Assembly (NCBI GenBank): GCA_900549295.1
Contig: URNG01000074.1
Span: forward strand, 1-16,294
Source of the DNA: an uncultured Rhodocyclaceae bacterium
Lineage (GTDB): Bacteria > Pseudomonadota > Gammaproteobacteria > Burkholderiales > Rhodocyclaceae
Reading direction: 5' to 3'
Length of the DNA: 16,294 nucleotides
Positions 8,534-15,039 of the stretch are shown here, one piece after another (positions within the stretch are counted from its first letter, which is position 1; every line of letters starts with the position of its first letter). The position numbers were made by a program, and so were the translations under genes. Below the pieces are notes generated by a model. It had not been told where the DNA came from. It did not search any database and saw only the letters and a program-made list of their open reading frames with translations.

Positions 8534-9700
8534 TCAGTCCTCAAGAATTACTTCGATCAGCCATTGACCCCCAACGGCTACCAGTTTCCGATCACATGCC
8601 GGCGCTATGCTGCTTGTTTCGCTGCGCATTTCACCGGGCAACAACTCCACCACGATCTCACCTGCCGCGCGCAGGCGGACGATTTCAGCGGCCAGGACGG
8701 CATCGCCCGCCGCATGCGGGGCCAGAATCGCCCTTTTACCCGCCAAACGCGGTGCCAGGCGTGCCACTTCGCGCAAATCCATGGAAAAACCTGTGGCCGG
8801 ACGCGCCCGGCCAAATACTTCGCCCGCCCCATCGTAGCGCCCGCCCAGGGCAATCGCCGCCGGGTAATTCGGGCAGTAGGCCGCAAAAACGATGCCGTTG
8901 TGATAGTGATAGCCGCGCAGATCGGCCAGATCGATGGAGAAAGGCAATTCGGGAGCCTGCTCCAGCAGATAACGCAAGCGCGACAGGGCTTCTTCAATGG
9001 CGGGCAGCGGCGGCAGCACGGCAGCGGCGCGCTCGATGATTTCCGCCCCGCCGTAGAGGCGCGGCAAGGCAGCCAAGGCTTCGCGCCAGGGCGAGGCGAC
9101 ATGCTGCAGCACATCAGCCAGCGCTGGCTCGTCCTTGTCGCGCAGGAAATCGAGCAATTGATTTTCCGTGCTTTCCGGTAACCCCGCAGCCGCAACCAGG
9201 GCTTCGAAAATACCGGCGTGCGCCAGATCGATGCGCGCCAGCGGCAGGCCGACACGGGCGAAGGCGGTCGCCATCAGGCGCACCATTTCGAGATCGGCAG
9301 CCACGCCGGCATAGCCATACAGTTCGGCACCGATCTGCAACGGCTCGCGGCTCACCGAGACGTTGGCGGGCAAGGTATGCAGGATGCTGCCGCAGTAGCA
9401 CAGGCGGGTGACGCCCGGACGGTTGAGCAGGTGGGCGTCGATGCGCGCCGCCTGCGGCGTCATGTCGGCGCGCACGCCCATGCTGCGCCCGGACAGCTGA
9501 TCGACCAGCTTGAAGGTGCGCAGATCGAGATCGTGCCCGGTGCCGGTGAGGAGCGACTCCAGGTATTCCATCAAGGGCGGCATGACGTGTTCGAAGCCGT
9601 GCACGCGGAAATGATCGAGCAGCGTGCGGCGCAGGCGCTCGATCTGGGCGGCTTCGGCGGGCAGCGCGTCGGCCAGGTATTCGGGGAGCAACCAGTTCAT
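8534..9700 (-). CDS. hisZ: ATP phosphoribosyltransferase regulatory subunit
   Basis: HisZ is a histidyl-tRNA synthetase paralogue that activates short-form HisG in the first step of histidine synthesis and carries the histidine feedback site. The protein has 388 residues. It keeps the class II fold motifs (MPPLMEYLESLL, then RADMTPQAARI, then REPLQIGAELYG, and ALGGRYDG near the end) but lacks the C-terminal anticodon-binding domain of true HisRS. This supports HisZ over HisS. The start overlaps the stop of the DUF2065 gene by 4 nt (ATGA), giving tight translational coupling. Its stop is 5 nt from purA. A HisZ-dependent pathway implies that the genome's hisG, not in this window, encodes the short form. 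Confidence 0.94.
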   Translation of the reverse strand: MNWLLPEYLADALPAEAAQIERLRRTLLDHFRVHGFEHVMPPLMEYLESLLTGTGHDLDLRTFKLVDQLSGRSMGVRADMTPQAARIDAHLLNRPGVTRLCYCGSILHTLPANVSVSREPLQIGAELYGYAGVAADLEMVRLMATAFARVGLPLARIDLAHAGIFEALVAAAGLPESTENQLLDFLRDKDEPALADVLQHVASPWREALAALPRLYGGAEIIERAAAVLPPLPAIEEALSRLRYLLEQAPELPFSIDLADLRGYHYHNGIVFAAYCPNYPAAIALGGRYDGAGEVFGRARPATGFSMDLREVARLAPRLAGKRAILAPHAAGDAVLAAEIVRLRAAGEIVVELLPGEMRSETSSIAPACDRKLVAVGGQWLIEVILED

Positions 9701-9882
9701 GAAAAAACCATCATCAAAATGAGGCCAATCAGCATCGAACTCAGGCCAATGAAACGAATCTGGCCATCGGACATCTGCGTCAGGCGGCGAAAGGTTTCCC
9801 GCCAGGCAGCCGGTGCAATGAACGGCATCGCTCCTTCGAGGATCAACATCAGTGCAAAGGCCAGCAGCAGGGAAGAGGTCAT
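9697..9882 (-). CDS. DUF2065 family small membrane protein
   Basis: A 61-residue protein with two hydrophobic segments (about residues 3-25 and 43-60) separated by a short polar loop (WRETFRRLTQMSDGQIR). This is typical of the DUF2065/YjeT family regularly found between hflC and hisZ or purA. Both ends overlap their neighbours by ATGA: the start with the hflC stop and the stop with the hisZ start. That places it firmly in the operon despite weak ribosome-binding sites. Position next to HflKC suggests a membrane-protein quality role, but this is inference; no function is established that I know of. Confidence 0.9.
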   Translation of the reverse strand: MTSSLLLAFALMLILEGAMPFIAPAAWRETFRRLTQMSDGQIRFIGLSSMLIGLILMMVFS

Positions 9883-10748
9883 TTACCCAAGTTCTTCATG
9901 TATTTGAAGAAATCGGAATTCGGCTCCACCACCAGCACGTCGTTCTTGCTGGCAAAACTGCTGCGATAGGCTTCCAGGCTGCGGTAGAAGGCGTAAAACT
10001 CGGGACTCTTGCTGAAGGCGTCGGCATACAGGGCCGCAGCCTTCGCGTCGCCCTCGCCCTTCACCTTCTGCGCGTCGCGGTAGGCTTCGGCGACGATGAT
10101 TTCGCGCTGGCGGTCGGCATCGGCGCGAATCTTTTCCGCTTCCGCCGCGCCCTCCGAACGCAACTCATTGGCCACGCGCTTACGCTCGGCTTCCATCCGG
10201 CTATACACCGCGCCGCTGACTTCATCGGGCAGTTCGACCCGCTTCAGGCGCACGTCGACGATCTTCACGCCGATGCGCCGGGCATCGACGTCCGCCTTTT
10301 CGCGCATGCGATCCATGATCTTGTCGCGCTCGCCGGAAATCACGTCATGCACCAGACGTTTGCCGAACTCCTCGCGCAGACCGGCGTTCACCGTCTGGCT
10401 CAGGCGGGTGCGGGCGCGCGTTTCGTCGCCGCCGACCGAGACGTAATAGAGCTTGGGATCGACGATGCGCCATTTGATGAAGGAATCGACCAGCACGTTC
10501 TTTTTCTCGGAGGTGATGAAACGCTCCGGATCGGCGCTATCGAGCGTCAGGATGCGGTTGTCGAAGAAACGCACGTTCTGCACCAGCGGCAGCTTGAAAT
10601 TCAGGCCCGGCTCGGTGACCACGCGCTTGACTTCACCCAGCTGGAAAACCAGCGCGTACTGGCGCTGATCGACCGTAAAGACGGACATCGACACGGCACC
10701 GAGAATCAGCGCAACCAGGCCAAAGATCATGTTCAGACGCGGGCTCAT
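9879..10748 (-). CDS. hflC: HflC, FtsH protease modulator
   Basis: SPFH/prohibitin-family membrane protein of 289 residues that pairs with HflK in a large periplasmic-side cage around the FtsH protease and modulates its degradation of membrane proteins. One N-terminal membrane helix (about 7-26) is followed by the SPFH domain starting DQRQYALVFQLGEVKRVV. A long charged coiled coil (about 165-245, ERKRVANELRSEGAAEAEKIRADADRQ split over several heptads) comes next, then YAFYRSLEAYRSSF and a short tail. All family blocks are present. A good GGGAGG lies 7 nt before the ATG, which also shares one base with the hflK stop (TGATG). Downstream it overlaps the DUF2065 gene by 4 nt. Confidence 0.96.
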   Translation of the reverse strand: MSPRLNMIFGLVALILGAVSMSVFTVDQRQYALVFQLGEVKRVVTEPGLNFKLPLVQNVRFFDNRILTLDSADPERFITSEKKNVLVDSFIKWRIVDPKLYYVSVGGDETRARTRLSQTVNAGLREEFGKRLVHDVISGERDKIMDRMREKADVDARRIGVKIVDVRLKRVELPDEVSGAVYSRMEAERKRVANELRSEGAAEAEKIRADADRQREIIVAEAYRDAQKVKGEGDAKAAALYADAFSKSPEFYAFYRSLEAYRSSFASKNDVLVVEPNSDFFKYMKNLGK

Positions 10749-12055
10749 CAGCGGGCCTCCCGTTCACGCGAAGAGAGCGTACCGCGCCCTTCCCTGCTGG
10801 AAAAATTGGGGCTGCCTTCCATCTGCGGCGGCACTTCGCCAGCAAAGGCCGGGCGGCTGCCCGCAGCCGTCGGAGCCGCCACTTCTGCACTGCGCGGCGC
10901 GACCGTGCCAGCGGTGGCCTGCATCAGCTTGTCCAGCGGCAGATAAAGCAGATTGCCCTGGCCCTTGGCGTCCACCATGATCTTGGTGGTGCTGGCGTAG
11001 ATCTGCTGCATGGTTTCGAGATACATGCGCTGGCGCGTCACTTCCGGCGCCTTGGCGTATTCGGCCTGAATCTGGCGGAAGCGCGCCGCATCGCCTTCGG
11101 CATTGGCAATCACCCGCTGTTTGTAACCCAGAGATTCTTCCGTCAGGCGCGCTGCCGTACCCCGGGCGCGCGGCACCACGTCGTTGGCGTAGGCCTGCCC
11201 CTCGTTCTTCTGCCGCTCGCGGTCCTGCCCGGCCTTGACGGCGTCGTCGAAAGCGGCCTGCACCTGCTCCGGCGGCTGGGCGTTCTGCATGGTGACCTTG
11301 GAAATCAGGATGCCTGCCTGATAACGGTCGAGAATGGCTTGCATCAACTGCGCCGCTTCGGTGGCGATCTGCTCGCGCCCTTCGTAGAGCACGAAGTCCA
11401 TCTTGCTCTTGCCGACGATTTCGCGCACGGCGGTTTCCGCCGCGCCGACCACGGCCTCATCCGGATAGCGGTTGTTGAAGAGGTATTCGACCGGATCTTT
11501 CAGGATGTACTGCACGGCGAACTGGATATTCACGATATTTTCATCGTCGGTGAGCATCAGCGCCTCTTTCAGCACCTTGTTGCGCTCGCTGCCGCGATAG
11601 CCGATTTCCACGGTGCGCACGCCGGTCAGGTTCACCAGTTCGTGCGTCTGGATCGGATAGGGCAGCCGCCAGCGCAGGCCGGGATCGGTCGTTTCCAGGC
11701 GTTTCCCGAATTGCAGCACGACACCGCGCTGCGAGGCATCGACGATATAGAAGCCGGACGCCAGCCAGACCACCAGAATCAGGCCGGCCAGCAACCAGAT
11801 GCCACCGCCGATCATCCTGGGATTGAAATCGACTTCGGGCAGGCGCGGGCCGCCGCCGTTGCCACCGCCGCCGCCTTTTTTCTTGCCCATCATGCCGCCC
11901 AGCTTGCGGTTGAAGTCGCGCCAGAGCTCTTCGAGATCGGGCGGGCCGTCGTTGGGGCGGCGCGGCCTGTTGTTATTGCCAGCACCATTGCCGGAGTTTT
12001 CGCCGGAACCCTGGTTATCGCCGCGATTGCCCCATTGCGGATCGTTGATGGACAT
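10748..12055 (-). CDS. hflK: HflK, FtsH protease modulator
   Basis: Partner of HflC, 435 residues. It starts with a low-complexity Gly/Asn/Arg cytoplasmic region (1-40) that is usual for HflK, then DLEELWRDFNRKLGGM and a Lys-Gly stretch. One membrane helix follows (about 82-101). The SPFH domain begins at VDASQRGVVLQFGKRLE, and helices with ARGTAARLTEESLGYKQRV and RQRMYLETMQQIYA complete the core. The C terminus is a variable Ala/Pro/Ser tail. The frame is open farther upstream, but the ATG at 12055 (MSINDPQWG) matches the family and has an AGG 7 nt away. An ATG at 12061 would have it too close. There are 52 nt between hflX and this gene, the longest gap on this side of hfq, so an internal promoter is possible. 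Confidence 0.95.
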   Translation of the reverse strand: MSINDPQWGNRGDNQGSGENSGNGAGNNNRPRRPNDGPPDLEELWRDFNRKLGGMMGKKKGGGGGNGGGPRLPEVDFNPRMIGGGIWLLAGLILVVWLASGFYIVDASQRGVVLQFGKRLETTDPGLRWRLPYPIQTHELVNLTGVRTVEIGYRGSERNKVLKEALMLTDDENIVNIQFAVQYILKDPVEYLFNNRYPDEAVVGAAETAVREIVGKSKMDFVLYEGREQIATEAAQLMQAILDRYQAGILISKVTMQNAQPPEQVQAAFDDAVKAGQDRERQKNEGQAYANDVVPRARGTAARLTEESLGYKQRVIANAEGDAARFRQIQAEYAKAPEVTRQRMYLETMQQIYASTTKIMVDAKGQGNLLYLPLDKLMQATAGTVAPRSAEVAAPTAAGSRPAFAGEVPPQMEGSPNFSSREGRGTLSSREREAR

Positions 12056-12107
12056 GAGCATACCTAGACTTGGAATCATAAAATCGGGGAGTGATGAAAA
12101 TTCGTTT

Positions 12108-13262
12108 TTATTCAGCAAGTTCTCGTTCTGCAGCGGCATCGCTATCGTCTGCACGCTGGCGGCGTAATTCGGTCTTGGCCTGAGCGTATTCGGCCAAAGC
12201 CAAGCGCAGGGTATCCAGGCCGGCTCCGCTGCGCGAGCTCAAACGAACGCGGGCGATATTACCATACTCGTCCCGCACCTCTCCCGGCTCGACGCCAGTG
12301 AGATCGATCTTGTTCCAGACGACCAACTGCGGCAGATCGGCCGCGCCGATTTCGGCCAGCACCTTGTTCACTTCAAAAATCTGCTCGTCGCGCGCCGGAC
12401 TGGCGCTATCGACGACGTGCAGCAGGAGATCGGCGTCGGTGGCCGCTTCCAGCGTGGCGTGGAAGGCATCGACCAGGGCGTGCGGCAGATCGCGGATGAA
12501 ACCCACGGTGTCGGAAATCACGATATTGCCCGCGCCCTCGATCCACAGCCGGCGCGAAGTGGTGTCGAGGGTGGCGAACAACTGGTCCGCCGCGTACACA
12601 CCGGCTCGCGTCAGCGCGTTGAAGAGGGTGGACTTGCCGGCATTGGTGTAGCCGACCAGTGAGACGTTGAGCACATCGCCCTTGCGCCGCGCCTTGCGCT
12701 GCACGCCGCGCTGGCGCGTGAGTTTTTTCAGGCGATCCTTCAACAGCTTGACCCGCCCGCCGAGCAGACGACGATCGGTTTCCAGCTGTTTTTCTCCGGG
12801 GCCGCGCAAGCCGATGCCGCCGCGCTGGCGCTCCAGGTGGGTCCAGCCGCGCACCAGTCGGGTGGACAAATGTTCAAGTTGCGCCAGTTCGACCTGCAAT
12901 TTGCCCTCGGCGCTGGCGGCGCGCAGGGCGAAGATGTCGAGAATCAGGCTGTTTCGATCCACCACCCGGCACTTCAGGTCGCGCTCCAGATTGCGCTGCT
13001 GCACGGGCGACAGCGGGTGGTTGAAAATCACCAGTTGCGCCTCGGTCGCTGCAATCATGGCGGCGACTTCCTCCACCTTGCCTTTGCCGGCGAAACTCTT
13101 GGGGTCGGGGCTGTGGCGCTTGCCGCGCACTTCGGCGACGATCAGCCCGCCCGCCGAAGCAGTCAGCAGACGCAATTCTTCCAGTTGTTCCTCGATATCG
13201 GGTTGCCCGAAATCGAGTTGCACGACGACGGCGCGCTCGCCGGCGGCGGGACGCTCAAACAT
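12108..13262 (-). CDS. hflX: GTPase HflX
   Basis: Ribosome-associated GTPase that binds 50S subunits and rescues or splits stalled ribosomes after stress. The 384 residues comprise the N-terminal HflX domain, with the typical start MFERPAAGERAVVVQLDFG and the signature GKGKVEEVA. A linker coiled coil with RGPGEKQLETDRR follows, then the G domain: G1 GYTNAGKST at 204-212, G3 DTVGFIRDLP and G4 NKID. Length is slightly shorter than E. coli HflX (426), mostly at the C terminus, which is common in betaproteobacteria as far as I recall. It follows hfq by 60 nt containing a terminator-like hairpin, so its expression may depend on read-through from hfq. Confidence 0.96.
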   Translation of the reverse strand: MFERPAAGERAVVVQLDFGQPDIEEQLEELRLLTASAGGLIVAEVRGKRHSPDPKSFAGKGKVEEVAAMIAATEAQLVIFNHPLSPVQQRNLERDLKCRVVDRNSLILDIFALRAASAEGKLQVELAQLEHLSTRLVRGWTHLERQRGGIGLRGPGEKQLETDRRLLGGRVKLLKDRLKKLTRQRGVQRKARRKGDVLNVSLVGYTNAGKSTLFNALTRAGVYAADQLFATLDTTSRRLWIEGAGNIVISDTVGFIRDLPHALVDAFHATLEAATDADLLLHVVDSASPARDEQIFEVNKVLAEIGAADLPQLVVWNKIDLTGVEPGEVRDEYGNIARVRLSSRSGAGLDTLRLALAEYAQAKTELRRQRADDSDAAAERELAE

Positions 13263-13275
13263 GGATCGAACCAGG

Positions 13276-13308
13276 AAAAATGAAAACTGCCCCGGCGGTG
13301 CGGGGCAG
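13276..13308 (-). terminator. Terminator-like hairpin between hfq and hflX
   Basis: On the minus strand an 8-bp GC-rich stem CTGCCCCG / CGGGGCAG (13301-13308 and 13287-13294) with a 6-nt loop is followed by TTTTCATTTTT. It starts 14 nt after the hfq stop. It looks like an intrinsic terminator of moderate strength that would let part of the transcription continue into hflX and so raise Hfq over the downstream genes. Confidence 0.7.
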
Positions 13309-13322
13309 TGCGGCCAGCGGCT

Positions 13323-13559
13323 TTATTCTGCGGCCTGCTCTTGCTGGATATTGACCGGGCGCGCCGGCACGACGGTGGAAATGGCGTGTTTGTACACCAT
13401 TTGCGTCACCGTGTTCTTCAGGAGGACGACGTATTGGTCGAAGGATTCGACCTGACCTTGCAATTTGATGCCGTTCACCAAGTAAATCGAAACCGGGATG
13501 TGTTCGCGGCGCAAGGCGTTAAGGAAGGGGTCTTGTAACAGTTGCCCTTTGTTGCTCAT
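13323..13559 (-). CDS. hfq: RNA chaperone Hfq
   Basis: Hexameric Sm-like RNA chaperone that pairs small RNAs with mRNAs and binds A-rich and U-rich tails. The 78 residues hold the full Sm core: GQLLQDPFLNALRREHIPVSIYLVNG (written in parts: GQLLQDPFLNALRRE, then IPVSIYLVNGIKLQG), the Sm1 loop ESFDQYVVLLKN and the Sm2 motif YKHAISTVVPARPV. The proximal-face residues Gln9, Tyr43 (Phe42 in E. coli), Lys57 and His58 are in place. The C-terminal tail is only about 12 residues, much shorter than the E. coli tail, as is common in betaproteobacteria. A GGAG 8 nt before the ATG supports the start. An 82-nt AT-richer gap separates it from der and may hold its own promoter. Confidence 0.98.
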   Translation of the reverse strand: MSNKGQLLQDPFLNALRREHIPVSIYLVNGIKLQGQVESFDQYVVLLKNTVTQMVYKHAISTVVPARPVNIQQEQAAE

Positions 13560-13641
13560 GGTGTGGACTCCATGTGTGTTGTTATGAGGGGGTTAATGTA
13601 CCGAAAAATCAAAAATGTTGCGGGGGTTTTTGTTGTTTGCG

Positions 13642-15039
13642 TCAGCGCCCCTCCTTGTCGGCATAGGGATTTTTCGCCGCCACGAACTGAATACGCAACG
13701 GCGTGCCTTGCAGGTGGAAGGCATCGCGGAAGGTATGTTCGAGGTAGCGCCGGTAGCTGTCGCCGATCTGATCGACCGCGTTGCCGTGGATGACGACGAT
13801 CGGCGGATTGGAGCCGCCCTGGTGGGCGTAGCGCGGCTTGGGCCGGAACAGGCCGTGCTTGGGCGGCGCCTGCCGGGCGATGGCATCGGTCAGCACGCGC
13901 GTCAGGCGCGGCGTCGACAGTTTGGTCATGGCCGCCGCGTAGGCCGCATCGACCGAGCGGAACAGATTGCCCAGACCGATGTTGTCGCGCGCCGAGATGA
14001 AGTGGAACTTGGCGAAATCGAGGAATTTGAGTTTGCGCTGCAAAATCTGCCGCGTCTGCTCGCGCGTATAGCCGTCCAGCCCGTCCCATTTATTGACGGC
14101 CACCACCAGGGCGCGCCCGGATTGCACGATGAAATCGGCAATGTGCGCGTCCTGATCGGAAATGTCGGCCTGCGCATCGACCATGAGAATGACCACGTTG
14201 GCGTCCTCGATGGCTTGCAGGGTTTTCACCACGGAGAATTTCTCGATGGCCTCGAACACCTTGCCGCGCTTGCGCATGCCAGCGGTGTCGATCAAGACGT
14301 AGGACTTGCCGCCGCGCTCGAATTCGATTTCGATCGAATCGCGGGTCGTCCCCGGCGCGTCGAAGGCGATCACCCGCTCCTCGCCGAGCAGGGTGTTAAT
14401 CAGGGTCGATTTACCGACGTTGGGTCGGCCAACAATCGCCACGCGGGTGGCTGTGGAATGCCATTCGTCGTCTTCCGGCTCGGGAAAATCGGTCAGCGCC
14501 AGATCGACCAGATGGCGCACGCCCTCGCCGTGCGCCGCCGAAATGGCCAACGGCTCGCCCAGGCCGAGCGCGTGAAAATCCGCTTCGACCATGCCGGAAA
14601 CCATGCCTTCGGCCTTGTTGACCGCCACCAGCACGGGGCGCTCGCTACGCCGCAGCAACTGGGCGATTTCCTTGTCGTGCGGCGTCAGGCCGGTGCGCCC
14701 GTCGACCACGAACACCACCACGTCGGCTTCGACGATGGCCTGTTCGGTCTGGCGCGCCATTTCATGCAGGATGCCGTCTTTCACCAGCGGCTCCCCAACC
14801 ACCCGCACACCACCCCCAAAAAAAACCGACGAGGGCGCCCCTGTTCCCCCCCGCGCCTCAACCCCGCCGGTATCGACCACCAGAAAAGGCTTCCTGCCGA
14901 CCTTGCCGTGTCCGTAATGGCGGTCGCGGGTCAGGCCCGGCAGATCGGCGACAATGGCATCACGCGATTTGGTCAGGCGGTTGAACAGCGTCGATTTGCC
15001 GACGTTGGGCCGGCCGACGAGAACGAGCGTCGGTTTCAT
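13642..15039 (-). CDS. der: Ribosome-biogenesis GTPase Der (EngA), with an unusual loop insert
   Basis: Der is a tandem two-domain GTPase needed for 50S ribosomal subunit assembly. The 465 residues show GTPase domain 1 (G1 GRPNVGKSTLFN at about 9-20, G3 DTGG at 56-59, G4 NKAE), GTPase domain 2 (GRPNVGKSTLINTLLGEE, DTAGMRKRGKV, NKWDGL) and a C-terminal KH-like domain (about 375-465). All nucleotide-binding motifs are present. Odd feature: right after DTGG the usual 5-residue link to KDGILHEM is replaced by about 27 residues rich in Gly and Val, with G runs and codons unlike the rest of the gene. This sits next to switch II and may be a real loop or a sequence error. The ATG overlaps the bamB stop by 4 nt (ATGA). 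Confidence 0.95.
   Translation of the reverse strand: MKPTLVLVGRPNVGKSTLFNRLTKSRDAIVADLPGLTRDRHYGHGKVGRKPFLVVDTGGVEARGGTGAPSSVFFGGGVRVVGEPLVKDGILHEMARQTEQAIVEADVVVFVVDGRTGLTPHDKEIAQLLRRSERPVLVAVNKAEGMVSGMVEADFHALGLGEPLAISAAHGEGVRHLVDLALTDFPEPEDDEWHSTATRVAIVGRPNVGKSTLINTLLGEERVIAFDAPGTTRDSIEIEFERGGKSYVLIDTAGMRKRGKVFEAIEKFSVVKTLQAIEDANVVILMVDAQADISDQDAHIADFIVQSGRALVVAVNKWDGLDGYTREQTRQILQRKLKFLDFAKFHFISARDNIGLGNLFRSVDAAYAAAMTKLSTPRLTRVLTDAIARQAPPKHGLFRPKPRYAHQGGSNPPIVVIHGNAVDQIGDSYRRYLEHTFRDAFHLQGTPLRIQFVAAKNPYADKEGR
14791..14856 (-). other. 66-nt G-rich in-frame insert within der
   Basis: The coding strand here carries runs of 7, 4, 5, 3 and 4 G and one of 8 T, encoding about 22 residues (ARGGTGAP, SSVFFGGG, VRVVGE). 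Removing it restores GVE-PLVKDGILHEM, close to what Der relatives have. The insert is flanked by GAG on both sides. Whether it is biological or an assembly fault cannot be settled from the sequence. Confidence 0.6.

Noticed and set aside
12075..12080. TATGAT as a -10 box for an hflK promoter
   Set aside because: No reasonable -35 at 16-18 nt, and the leader would be too short to hold the ribosome-binding site comfortably.
12056..12154. Longer HflK N terminus
   Set aside because: It would overlap the hflX 3' end by 47 nt and does not resemble HflK; MSINDPQWG with an AGG upstream is the family start.
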